Shown in pieces: positions 14,875 through 23,216 of a stretch of 31,871 nt of DNA (the stretch's first letter is position 1; each line of letters opens with the position of its first letter). A program made the translations under genes and the position numbers. The notes beneath the pieces were generated by a model. That model saw only the letters and a program-made list of their open reading frames with translations, was not told the origin of the DNA and ran no database searches. The stretch is from a virus. Location: IMG/VR virus record IMGVR_UViG_3300008261_000241, positions 1 to 31,871 of that record, one strand, 5' to 3'.

Positions 14875-16050
14875 ATGTTGTTTATACATAAAACAGTTAG
14901 CCTTTGTGATCATTGTTATGCTCACATCCCTGGCAATGTAATTGAAAATAATAATTTAATCAAATTAATTAAACGTTGTCCGGAACACGGAGAAATGACT
15001 TCTATAATTGAAATAGATAAAGAATTTTATTATTCTTTAAATCACGCTAAAATAGAATCTCGATTTAATAATATATTATTTGAAGCTAGCGATAAATGTC
15101 AACTTACGTGCCCACATTGTTATCACTTACCGGACAATCAAACTCAAGACAGACCAGTAGAAGAAATATTAGCACAAGTTAGTACCTTTCCTAGGCAAGT
15201 TCTGCCCATGTTTGCAGGAGCTGAATCAACACTACGATCTGATTTTGTTGAAGTTTGTCAAAAAATAAGTGCCATGGGATATTCTCTTGATATTCTTACA
15301 AACGGTATACGATTTGCTAATAAGGATTTTGCACTTTCATCATGGAACGCAGGACTTCGTCATGCTTGTATAGGATTAAATCATTGGTCTTATCAAGGAA
15401 CCACAATACATAATAAACAACTTGCAGGAATAAGGAACTTACTAGATATAGGGTATACTATAGGATATATTGGATATACCATGGAAACTTTAGATCATGT
15501 ACCTGACATTCTTGAAGAAATTGAAACTATACGACACTCCAATATCTGGCATTATAGAATTCGGTGCGGCAGTTTTATAGGTCGTAGTTCTGATCAAGAA
15601 CGTAGTTACTTGAGCAACTTACTTAAACGAGTAGAAGAATATTACGGAAGCCCTGTAGAATATGTAGGGTCTGACGACAACCCTTACCATATTATGGTTA
15701 GGGCACCGACGGGCGCGATTCTACGATTAATACAATGGCCTGATGTTACCAATATTGATATGGAAGAGCTTAATACCGGACCCTGGTGTCAATTTTATAA
15801 CGGTCCAATTACCAATTTTGTACATCAAGTTATAACAAGAGATGCGTATAAAAACATGAAACTGCCCCAAAAGGATACTGCCCCAAAACGATATCAATAT
15901 AAACCTATCAACGAGACGGGTCACGATTATTGGAAGCACGGCTGGACAGGGCCAATAGAAGTAACAGAATTAGATTGGTCTTATATTGACCTCCCTAAAA
16001 AACAATTTGACATTAAAATTGAATCAGAAAGAAGATTAATGGATAAGTAG
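14875..16050 (+). CDS. Radical SAM enzyme, unknown substrate
   Basis: 391 residues. The iron-sulphur motif is C75-x3-C79-x2-C82 (CQLTCPHC), followed by typical barrel segments (FAGAESTLRSDF, YSLDILTNGIRF, GLRHACIGLNHW). In front of it is a small metal-binding unit: C11-x2-C14 in SLCDHCYAH and C35-x2-H38 in KRCPEHGE, the layout seen in rubredoxin-like N-terminal modules of radical SAM proteins such as the lipid-biosynthetic MJ0619/Tes group. Further C-terminal cysteines for a second cluster are not obvious (WCQFYNG has one). It follows gp4 by one base and precedes gp16 by four, so it is co-expressed with virion genes. Reaction unknown; this is a likely acquired host-metabolism or modification gene. 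Confidence 0.75.
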   Translation: MLFIHKTVSLCDHCYAHIPGNVIENNNLIKLIKRCPEHGEMTSIIEIDKEFYYSLNHAKIESRFNNILFEASDKCQLTCPHCYHLPDNQTQDRPVEEILAQVSTFPRQVLPMFAGAESTLRSDFVEVCQKISAMGYSLDILTNGIRFANKDFALSSWNAGLRHACIGLNHWSYQGTTIHNKQLAGIRNLLDIGYTIGYIGYTMETLDHVPDILEEIETIRHSNIWHYRIRCGSFIGRSSDQERSYLSNLLKRVEEYYGSPVEYVGSDDNPYHIMVRAPTGAILRLIQWPDVTNIDMEELNTGPWCQFYNGPITNFVHQVITRDAYKNMKLPQKDTAPKRYQYKPINETGHDYWKHGWTGPIEVTELDWSYIDLPKKQFDIKIESERRLMDK

Positions 16051-16054
16051 AAAT

Positions 16055-16534
16055 ATGACAAAACGACTTGAAGAAATCCTTAATATTGAACCTACTGAAA
16101 AAGACGAAGTCAGAGTAGATCCTGTGGAAGTAAGTGTTCCTACCATTGATTTACAAGAAAAACTAGAAGAATTTGACAAAATTAGCGCCGCACTTCCTAG
16201 GGTTAAGGGGCTCGGCGATCTCAGCGACTCTGAACTAGATCAACTTGCAGGAAAAGCAGAAAAAGCCTATGATGATCTTATGGATTTAGGTATGCAGGTA
16301 GAGGCACGTTACAGTACTCGTATGTTTGAAGTAGCTGGGCAGATGCTACAGGCGGCAATTACAGCTAAAACTAATAAAATTGATAAAAAACTTAAAATGG
16401 TCGATCTACAACTAAAGAAGCTGGCAATTGATAAAAAGCACGGTGCCGCAGGCGGCGAGCAAGTCGACGGTGAAGGTTACATACTTACAGATCGTAATAG
16501 TATTCTGGAAAAACTTAAAAATATGAATAAATAA
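16055..16534 (+). CDS. gp16: Terminase small subunit gp16
   Basis: 159 residues; T4 gp16 has 164. It recognises DNA and stimulates the gp17 motor during packaging. The conserved part is a long helical hairpin: LSDSELDQLAGKAEKAYDDL, then GMQVEARYSTRMFEVAGQML followed by AAITAKTNKIDKKLKMVDLQ. The position two genes upstream of gp17 agrees. The C-terminus ends in YILTDRNSILEKLKNMNK. The stop overlaps an ATG (16534) as TAATG, but the next gene is taken to start at 16552. Confidence 0.8.
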   Translation: MTKRLEEILNIEPTEKDEVRVDPVEVSVPTIDLQEKLEEFDKISAALPRVKGLGDLSDSELDQLAGKAEKAYDDLMDLGMQVEARYSTRMFEVAGQMLQAAITAKTNKIDKKLKMVDLQLKKLAIDKKHGAAGGEQVDGEGYILTDRNSILEKLKNMNK

Positions 16535-16551
16535 TGCATCGGGAACCTATC

Positions 16552-17169
16552 ATGAAAACATTTAAAGAATATCTATCAGAGTCCAAAAAAACCTATAATT
16601 TTAGGATTAAGGTCGCTGATAACGATTTTGGTAAAGATCGAGAAACCGCACTAGAAAATTCACTAGCTAGATTTGCAATATCTTCTTTTAAGAAAACAGG
16701 CAAAACACCTATCCAACAATTACCATTAGATTTTCCACAGCTCAAGAATACAGAAGTTAATATCTACGAAGTAAACCTAGATTATCCAACAACACAATTT
16801 GAACTCAAAGAATATCTAGCTAGTGAACTTAAAGTTACTAGAGATCATATTGTAGTGCGTAGTCCAGATGAACCATACGAACAATACCAACAAGAAACTG
16901 AAAAGCGCGAGGGTGCGCTACTTTTAGATAACGAATATAAAGAAGCACCAGATGTAAATCCAGAAGATTACTACGGTGACAAATACAATTCAGGATTTGT
17001 GCAAGAATTAAATGCAATTCTTAAGTTACAAAGAAAAGAGCGAGGGGAAGTTATTCCTGAAGCATCTGATAGCAATACTGGCGCAACAGCAAAGGCCAAG
17101 TTTAACACGGACGCACCTCAAAATAATAAGAGTCCTGTAGTTCAAGCAGCCGACTTAAGGAAGAAATAA
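16552..17169 (+). CDS. Probable head-internal protein with capsid-targeting N-terminus
   Basis: 205 residues from the ATG at 16552; an ATG at 16534 would add six residues. The first residues MKTFKEYLSES align with T4 internal protein III (MKTYQEFIAEA), whose first ten residues target it to the prohead core and are cut by gp21 protease after L/I-x-E. Here L8-S9-E10 is followed by S11. The rest is acidic and disordered-looking (EPYEQYQQETEKREG) with no enzymatic motif. Position between gp16 and gp17 fits a head gene. The function beyond targeting is unknown. Confidence 0.6.
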   Translation: MKTFKEYLSESKKTYNFRIKVADNDFGKDRETALENSLARFAISSFKKTGKTPIQQLPLDFPQLKNTEVNIYEVNLDYPTTQFELKEYLASELKVTRDHIVVRSPDEPYEQYQQETEKREGALLLDNEYKEAPDVNPEDYYGDKYNSGFVQELNAILKLQRKERGEVIPEASDSNTGATAKAKFNTDAPQNNKSPVVQAADLRKK

Positions 17170-17171
17170 TT

Positions 17172-18293
17172 ATGCAAATGATCAATGTATTACAGCGTCT
17201 AGCTGAATTAGATGGACAGAATCCAAACGTGGTTCCGGCCAAACCAAAAGTAAGTGCAGATGCTGCCGTCGAAGCAGTACAACGCACACTATCAGAAGAG
17301 TTAAGTGTAGAAAGTCTACGTTATCTTTCTGGTGTTAAAAATACGTTAGAAGAATGTGGTATGATGCCTAGTATGGAAAATATGATGCCAAGTGCTCCTA
17401 CTATTCCGGCAAGTTTTAGTATTAATGCATCAGCATCCAGTGGCGACGAAGTTGCTAGTATGTTGACACAAATTATGAATCTAGCGGGTGTTAAGCCAGT
17501 TGGTTCTCAAGATATGCCTTTAGAACCAGGTGCACCTGATACGGGGGATGCATTAGCGTCTCGCGGTAACGGTAATGACGAAATGAAAAGAATGATTGAC
17601 GTCATGAATGAGCCAAGAGGCCCAGGTGACAATGCTCCACCAGATATGGATGGTCCAGAAGATGAAGGCATGTTAGGTACTATGGCAGGTGCTGGCATTG
17701 GTGCCGCGTTAGGTGGTCCTTTAGGTGCGGCAGTTGGCGGTGCAGCCGGTGATAGTATCACAGACCCAGAAGAAGAAAGTCTAGGTGAAGAGCCTCCCGT
17801 TGATATTGCAGGCGTGGGTGGTGGTTTAGCTGCCGCAGCCTTGTCTGGTGGCGATCCCGAAGAAATTGCCGCAGGTGTTGAAGCAGGACAAGAAGCAACT
17901 GAAGGCGATCAAGTGTTAGTACCTGATGCAAAAGAAGACATGCGTAGATTGATGGATATGATCGGCGGTGGTCTTGACAATGCTCCAAACGATCCTAACA
18001 ATATCCCAGATTTTGATTCGAACAAAATGGCATATCAACCAAATGATGCTAACGTGGGTGACAGAATGGATGGTACTATGCCAAAAGGTTTTGCTGAAGA
18101 TACAATGACTCAAAAATTGTTTAATGATTATCAACAGTTTATGACTGAAGGCAGCAAAGTAGATCAAAACAAAGATGGCAAGAATGACTGGGAAGATGTA
18201 AAAATGCACATCAGACACAAAAGTGGACTGAGGATGATATTGCACATCTTCTTAAATGTCAAGATTTTGATACTGGACCAGATTACTTTATAA
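17172..18293 (+). CDS. Acidic glycine-zipper protein ahead of terminase, unknown
   Basis: 373 codons as read; true end uncertain. Starting at the second ATG (17178) the N-terminus is MINVLQRLAELD, again L8-x-E10. The middle is Asp/Glu/Pro-rich and contains a glycine-zipper segment at about 169-196 (GTMAGAGIGAALGG, then GAAVGGAAGDSI). The end KVDQNKDGKNDWEDVK looks natural, but the last 29 codons (from MHIRHKSG on) do not: they overlap the terminase frame. The gene may have lost its natural end or may continue by frameshift into terminase. Likely a head component from location. Confidence 0.6.
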   Translation: MQMINVLQRLAELDGQNPNVVPAKPKVSADAAVEAVQRTLSEELSVESLRYLSGVKNTLEECGMMPSMENMMPSAPTIPASFSINASASSGDEVASMLTQIMNLAGVKPVGSQDMPLEPGAPDTGDALASRGNGNDEMKRMIDVMNEPRGPGDNAPPDMDGPEDEGMLGTMAGAGIGAALGGPLGAAVGGAAGDSITDPEEESLGEEPPVDIAGVGGGLAAAALSGGDPEEIAAGVEAGQEATEGDQVLVPDAKEDMRRLMDMIGGGLDNAPNDPNNIPDFDSNKMAYQPNDANVGDRMDGTMPKGFAEDTMTQKLFNDYQQFMTEGSKVDQNKDGKNDWEDVKMHIRHKSGLRMILHIFLNVKILILDQITL

Positions 18294-19756
18294 GAAACTT
18301 CTTTTATATACAACATCCAACCCAAGGTAAAATACAATACGATCCGTTTAGCTATCAAGAAAATTTATTAGACAGTTATCACACTCATCGTTTTAGTGTA
18401 AACATGTTAGGACGACAAATGGGTAAAACTACCACTGCGGTAGGCTATTTGTTGTGGTATGCTATGTTTGTTCCTAACAGCACAATTCTTATTGCCGCCC
18501 ACAAATATACAGGCGCACAGGAAATTATGCAACGTTTACGTTATGCTTACGAACTTTGCCCTGATAGTATACGATGTGGAGTTACAAGTTACAACAAGCA
18601 AAGTATTGAATTTGATAACGGTTCTCGTATTATGGCGCAGACAACTACAGAAACAACCGGTCGAGGTATGTCTGTATCTTTATTATACTGCGACGAGTTT
18701 GCCTATGTAGAGCCTAACATTGCTACAGAATTTTGGACTTCTATTGCCCCTACATTATCCACAGGCGGTAAGGCAATTATTACAAGCACACCTAACAGTG
18801 ACGAAGACCAATTTGCGTTAATTTGGAGTGAAGCTAGTAAACGATTTGATGAATACGGTAATCAAACAGAACTAGGCCGTAACGGGTTTTATCCTTACAT
18901 GGCAATCTGGAGCGAGCACCCAGACCGCGATGAAGTATGGGCTAACGAGATGAAGTCTCAGTTGGGCATTGAACGGTTTGAACGAGAACACGAATGTAAG
19001 TTCTTAATTTTTGACGAAACATTAATTAACTCTATTAGCCTTGCAAATTTAGAAGGAATTGAACCAAAAATGAAAATGGGGCAAGCCCGTTGGTATAAAA
19101 AAATTGATACATCCTGTACCTATATTGTTGCACTAGATCCCAGTTTAGGTACAGGGGGTGACCCGGCTGCTATTGAAATTATAGAATTGCCTAGTATGAT
19201 ACAAGTCTGTGAGTGGCAACATAATTCAACTCCTGTACAGGCACAGGCAAGAATTTTAAGAGATTTATGTAAACATATAGACGAACAATTTGTCGCCGAC
19301 GGGCTTAATACTTCTTTATATTATAGTGTTGAAAATAACACCGTCGGTGAAAGTGCCCTAGTTTCAATTAACGAATTAGGAGAAGAAACAATCCCTGGGT
19401 TATTTTTAAGCGAGCCAATAAAGAAAGGGCATGTTCGTAGATTCCGCAAAGGATTTAATACAACACACTCTGCTAAATTGTCCGCCTGCGCCAAGTTAAA
19501 ACAACTTGTAGAAACTAAAAAAATAGAAATTAATAGCAAACCGTTAATAAGTGAACTTAAAACATTTATTGCAAACGGAATAACATTTAAAGCAAAAACT
19601 GGGCAACACGACGATATGGTTTCTGCATTATTACTAGCAATTCGCATGATTATGATGCTACAAGACTGGGATCCGCATATCTATGATAAAATGCGAGATC
19701 ATAGCGGCCTAGAAGAATACGATATGCCCTTGCCAATCTACATTAATAGTTTTTAA
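18203..19756 (+). CDS. gp17: Terminase large subunit gp17 (no in-frame start codon)
   Basis: ATP-driven DNA packaging motor and nuclease. From the first ATG in this frame (18404) the protein has 450 residues, but conserved coding runs back to about 18203 (NAHQTQKWTEDDIAHLLKC, then IQHPTQGKIQYDPFSYQENL). Walker A is GRQMGKTT, with Walker B LLYCDEFAY and coupling TSTPNSDED; nuclease acidic residues are in ALDPSLGTGGD, SVENNTVGES and HDDMVSA. Between the TGA at 18185-18187 and 18404 no ATG, GTG or TTG occurs, so the N-terminus must come from upstream: by a -1 shift at A-AAA (18200-18203), from a missing base, or because a deletion removed the start. About 517 residues are conserved; T4 gp17 has 610. 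Confidence 0.85.
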   Translation, partial: NAHQTQKWTEDDIAHLLKCQDFDTGPDYFIRNFFYIQHPTQGKIQYDPFSYQENLLDSYHTHRFSVNMLGRQMGKTTTAVGYLLWYAMFVPNSTILIAAHKYTGAQEIMQRLRYAYELCPDSIRCGVTSYNKQSIEFDNGSRIMAQTTTETTGRGMSVSLLYCDEFAYVEPNIATEFWTSIAPTLSTGGKAIITSTPNSDEDQFALIWSEASKRFDEYGNQTELGRNGFYPYMAIWSEHPDRDEVWANEMKSQLGIERFEREHECKFLIFDETLINSISLANLEGIEPKMKMGQARWYKKIDTSCTYIVALDPSLGTGGDPAAIEIIELPSMIQVCEWQHNSTPVQAQARILRDLCKHIDEQFVADGLNTSLYYSVENNTVGESALVSINELGEETIPGLFLSEPIKKGHVRRFRKGFNTTHSAKLSACAKLKQLVETKKIEINSKPLISELKTFIANGITFKAKTGQHDDMVSALLLAIRMIMMLQDWDPHIYDKMRDHSGLEEYDMPLPIYINSF

Positions 19757-19762
19757 TAAATA
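19755..19762 (+). promoter_or_regulatory. Late promoter AATAAATA
   Basis: AATAAATA overlaps the gp17 stop and ends five bases before the ATG at 19768, again predicting a leaderless mRNA. No Shine-Dalgarno is present. Confidence 0.55.
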
Positions 19763-19767
19763 ACACT

Positions 19768-22086
19768 ATGAATACTCACATCATCAGCCAGGACGTTTTT
19801 GACAAAATTCGTAGCCGTTTTAGAAATCTTGAAATGGGCGATCCTCAAGGAGAAGTTACCGCTAACCCTAAAGAAGCACACTTTTTTGATTTTGATTTTG
19901 TAGTTGAAGATAAAAATTTAGGCAGAGTTAGTATAAGCATTAATGAAATCGGTTGTTTAAAAGTATTTTACAGTCAAAATATTTTAGAAGATGCTGACGA
20001 TTTTACAAAAGATATTTGGTATGACTTCTTAAGAGAAATGAGAATGTTTGCTAAACGTAGACTTTTACGATTTGACACACGAGATATTACCAAGAAAAAT
20101 CTCGACAAAGATGATTTTCAACACTTGGCATCATCTAGTATAGGAAATATGGATATGAATGAATCGATTAAATTTGAAGGAACTAAAAAGACAAGTAGAC
20201 GAGTTTTAGAAAAAACTACCCTTGTTGTTCGACATAAAAATAGCATCGAAAATGAACAAGCAGGTGCTAGAAGTCGACGAAATAATATTAAAGCATTGTT
20301 TATTGAAAATTCTGAAGGCGAACGTTTCAAATATCCTTTTATTCATGTAGCAGGAGCAAAGGCAATGCAACGGCATGTTGCCAACGGTGGACGCCCATAT
20401 GATGAGTTTGGCAATGCTATCATAAGAATGAGTGAGCAGATCAGCCAGCTTTCAGAATTTAAACGCAAAGTGAGTCATGATAATCTAAATCAATCAGTTA
20501 ACGAAATTACAAACAGAGCTAATACAAAATTAGAATCTCTCCGTAGACAAGTTGAAGGATTAGGCGGACAAAACTACTACGAAAAGTGGAAAGAAGGTTT
20601 TGTTCCGAATGCCGGATCAGATCTAGTTATGGACCAAGCTACTCTCGAAGACTATAAACATAAATTTACAGTTTCAAGTTTTAAAGAAGAATTAGCACAA
20701 TATTTTCCTTTAATTCACAGTATTATGCAAGAAGCAAATACTGTAGATTTAGAAGATGTTGTAAGCGAGGGCAATGAAGCCGAGCAGTGTGATGTATGTG
20801 ATCGTCCAAAAGATGATTGTGTATGTGACGATGTTAAAGAACATGCAAGTTTTAGAGATTTTGTAGAGTGGGCAAATAGAGTAGAAGAAGGCAAATTAGG
20901 CATGGATCAACTTGGGGATCTACATGACCTGTTAGAAAAAGGATTACCTTTAGGTGTAGACGGAGTAAGCGCCATTGAAGCACTAGAAGGCATCGGCATA
21001 CACGATGAAGAACTATTTGCAAAACTTGAAGCAATGGCTGATCCTGAACAAGGCGGCAATCCGGAAACAGATGTAAAAGACACAGTGTTATCTTGGTTAA
21101 GTGCAAGCGATCCGGAAGCGGCACAAGAATTTGGATATGAACCAACTGATGAAAGCAATGAAGAAGAGATGAAAGAAGTAGCATCTCCTAGGGTTATTGC
21201 AGAATTGGTTTATTCTATGTATAACAAAAACCATAAAGAAGAAAATTTAGGACCGTTCCCTAAAGGAAAACACGGTGTATTAACCGCTGTAAAAAAACAG
21301 TTTGGAGATGAAGGTATGAAAATGGCAGAAGTATTGGTCAACTATTTAGACCCACAAGAAAATGAAGGTATGTCCGGTGCGGCATTAGGTGGAGTTGCCG
21401 GAGCTATAGCAACCAAAACACCAGGTGGCGCAATGGCTGGTGCTGATATCGGAAGTGCAATCCAAGACAAATTGGGAGAAGCTGTAGAAGACCGAACATC
21501 TTATAAAGTAGCAAAATTTTTATTCGATAAAGGGTTGAGATATAATCCTCAAAATGAAAAACAGATCATTAATAAAATGGATGATGCAATGATTGCTATG
21601 AATATGCCTGCAAAAACTATTCAGTATCTATTAAGACACGACGAAGATTTTATCGGAGACACACTAGGCGAACTCCGACACATGGAAGATGCAGTAGCCG
21701 AGTTAGCCATGGCTTCGGTCGCGGCAGAGGGTATCAAAGATATTGCCAAAAAAGTAGGCGGCGCAGTTAAAGCTGGTGCTAAAGCAGTTGGTAAGGCCAT
21801 TGTTGGCCCAGATGACGAAGAATTGCTACAGAGATTAGAAAAAGAAACTGGTGGGAAACGTCCAAATGCTTACAATAAGCCAAAGAATGAAGCCACTGAC
21901 GACAAAAAGTTTGATCCATTAAAACATATTAAAAATCCTACCCAGGGAGAAAAAGACGCTGCCAAAGATGTCAAACGTGGAAGTTATTCGGATCGTGCCG
22001 CAATGTTAAAATCAGCAGAAACTGACGGCAGATTAAAAAATGAAGACGTTAATATTATTTTAAAATTAGCCGGTTTGGCAAAATAA
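19768..22086 (+). CDS. Large virion structural protein, unknown
   Basis: 772 residues, following gp17 under a late-type promoter. N-terminal 330 residues are mixed alpha/beta with VSISINEIGCLKVFYSQNIL and a coiled stretch near 240-260. A cysteine cluster C341-x2-C344-x6-C351-x-C353 (CDVCDRPKDDCVC) suggests metal binding. Then come an acidic helical region, a glycine-zipper segment at about 536-566 (GAALGGVAGAIATKTPGGAM then AGADIGSAIQ), and a C-terminal lysine-rich tail ending VNIILKLAGLAK. Proteins of this size and ending occur in marine T4-like phage virions, but I do not recall a role. Confidence 0.6.
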   Translation: MNTHIISQDVFDKIRSRFRNLEMGDPQGEVTANPKEAHFFDFDFVVEDKNLGRVSISINEIGCLKVFYSQNILEDADDFTKDIWYDFLREMRMFAKRRLLRFDTRDITKKNLDKDDFQHLASSSIGNMDMNESIKFEGTKKTSRRVLEKTTLVVRHKNSIENEQAGARSRRNNIKALFIENSEGERFKYPFIHVAGAKAMQRHVANGGRPYDEFGNAIIRMSEQISQLSEFKRKVSHDNLNQSVNEITNRANTKLESLRRQVEGLGGQNYYEKWKEGFVPNAGSDLVMDQATLEDYKHKFTVSSFKEELAQYFPLIHSIMQEANTVDLEDVVSEGNEAEQCDVCDRPKDDCVCDDVKEHASFRDFVEWANRVEEGKLGMDQLGDLHDLLEKGLPLGVDGVSAIEALEGIGIHDEELFAKLEAMADPEQGGNPETDVKDTVLSWLSASDPEAAQEFGYEPTDESNEEEMKEVASPRVIAELVYSMYNKNHKEENLGPFPKGKHGVLTAVKKQFGDEGMKMAEVLVNYLDPQENEGMSGAALGGVAGAIATKTPGGAMAGADIGSAIQDKLGEAVEDRTSYKVAKFLFDKGLRYNPQNEKQIINKMDDAMIAMNMPAKTIQYLLRHDEDFIGDTLGELRHMEDAVAELAMASVAAEGIKDIAKKVGGAVKAGAKAVGKAIVGPDDEELLQRLEKETGGKRPNAYNKPKNEATDDKKFDPLKHIKNPTQGEKDAAKDVKRGSYSDRAAMLKSAETDGRLKNEDVNIILKLAGLAK

Positions 22087-22109
22087 ACCTATTTCAGTAA
22101 CCATTTAGG

Positions 22110-22138
22110 TTGCGATGATAAATAGATGTGTGTATACT
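22110..22138 (+). promoter_or_regulatory. Sigma70-type promoter for gp32 and the recombination block
   Basis: TTGCGA (22110-22115), 17 bases, TATACT (22133-22138). Same -10 and spacer as the envelope-operon promoter. Its -10 lies in the left arm of the terminator hairpin. A GATAAATA motif (22117-22124) in the spacer could be a late promoter for the same gene. Confidence 0.5.
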
Positions 22139-22165
22139 TAATCGTATGCACACATTTTTCTTTTT
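22126..22165 (+). terminator. Rho-independent terminator (or gp32 leader hairpin)
   Basis: ATGTGTGTATAC-TTAATC-GTATGCACACAT is a 12-bp stem with one G-U pair, followed by TTTTTCTTTTT. It ends the upstream structural gene transcript. It also sits 68-97 nt before the gp32 start, about where T4 has its gp32 autoregulatory pseudoknot, so a dual role is possible. Confidence 0.75.
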
Positions 22166-22222
22166 AGTCAGTTGGCTTTAAAGAAGAGGCATAATATAAA
22201 ACATTTATTAAGGAAAAACATT

Positions 22223-23203
22223 ATGGCAACTTTAGCAGAAATCCGCGCAAAACTTCAAGCATCATCTCAACAAAACACCGGCAGCGCAAGCGGTGGAGAC
22301 AACGCAATTTATCCCCATTGGAACATTCAAGAAGGCACTAGTGCAACAGTACGATTCCTTCCAGATGGCGATCCAAATAACACTTTTTTCTGGATCGAAC
22401 GTGCAATGATCAAATTGCCATTCGCTGGCATTAAAGGTGAAACAAATTCCAAACCCGTTACTGTACAAGTTCCTTGTATGGAAATGTGGGGCGAAACTTG
22501 TCCAGTTCTTACTGAAGTGCGTCCTTGGTTTAAGGATAAGTCTTTGGAAGATATGGGTCGTAAGTACTGGAAGAAAAAGTCATACCTGTTCCAAGGCTTT
22601 GTTGTTGACAGCAAGCTTCAAGAAGAAGGTAAAACTCCAGAAAATCCAATCCGTAGATTCATTATTGGTAGCCAAATTTTTAACATTGTTAAGAATGCGC
22701 TGTTGGATCCTGAGATCGAAGAAACACCAACAGACTATGTCCGTGGTTTAGACTTTAAGATCACAAAAACAAGTAAAGGTGGTTATGCTGACTACAGTAC
22801 TTCTAACTGGGCTCGTCGTGAGCGTTCGTTAGGTGCTGAAGAAGCAGCCGCGATTGAACAGTATGGATTGTTTAGTCTAAAAGACTTCCTGCCTAAAAAG
22901 CCAGGCGAAGTTGAACTCAAAGTTATTGCAGAAATGTTTGCGGCATCAGTAGACGGCGAAGCATATGATCCAGAACGTTGGGGACAATATTTCAAGCCAG
23001 CAGGCTTTAATTCTGGTAATTCTAATGCATCGTCAGAAAGCAAATCTGCTCCAGCAAAAGCTGTTAGCAAGCCCGTAGAAACTGATGCTGAAGAAGATGC
23101 TCCGTTTGACACAACTCCTGCAGAGGCTGCACCAGCAACTTCTGAAGCAAGTGGACGTGCGGCAGACATCCTTGCGATGATTCGTAACCGTCAAAAATCT
23201 TAA
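22223..23203 (+). CDS. gp32: Single-stranded DNA-binding protein gp32
   Basis: 326 residues; T4 gp32 has 301. It coats single-stranded DNA in replication, recombination and repair. The N-terminal basic helix and the OB-fold region are seen in ATVRFLPDGDPNNTFFWIER and GRKYWKKKSYLFQGFVVDSK with QIFNIVKNALLDPEIEETPT. Of the T4 zinc ligands (one His, three Cys) only C85 and C93 in PCMEMWGETCPV are evident, so zinc binding may differ. The acidic stretch ETDAEEDAPFD precedes a basic end, AADILAMIRNRQKS. The ATG at 22223 has AAGGA upstream; an earlier ATG at 22172 lacks one. Confidence 0.93.
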   Translation: MATLAEIRAKLQASSQQNTGSASGGDNAIYPHWNIQEGTSATVRFLPDGDPNNTFFWIERAMIKLPFAGIKGETNSKPVTVQVPCMEMWGETCPVLTEVRPWFKDKSLEDMGRKYWKKKSYLFQGFVVDSKLQEEGKTPENPIRRFIIGSQIFNIVKNALLDPEIEETPTDYVRGLDFKITKTSKGGYADYSTSNWARRERSLGAEEAAAIEQYGLFSLKDFLPKKPGEVELKVIAEMFAASVDGEAYDPERWGQYFKPAGFNSGNSNASSESKSAPAKAVSKPVETDAEEDAPFDTTPAEAAPATSEASGRAADILAMIRNRQKS

Positions 23204-23216
23204 TTAGGAGATAGAC

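Noticed and set aside
18195-18225. Classical X-XXY-YYZ slippery heptamer for gp17 recoding
   Set aside because: No full heptamer fits the upstream frame; only a simple A-AAA slip is possible, so recoding is kept as one of several options.
17507-18358. Overlapping minus-strand frames opposite the glycine-zipper gene and gp17 start
   Set aside because: Low-complexity reversals of Gly/Ala and Asp/Glu codons; no initiation signal.
20715-21184. Minus-strand Ser/Leu-rich frames inside the large structural gene
   Set aside because: Composition is the mirror of acidic codons on the plus strand; no support as genes.
22792-23169. Minus-strand frame inside gp32
   Set aside because: Shadow of the Ala/Glu-rich linker of gp32.
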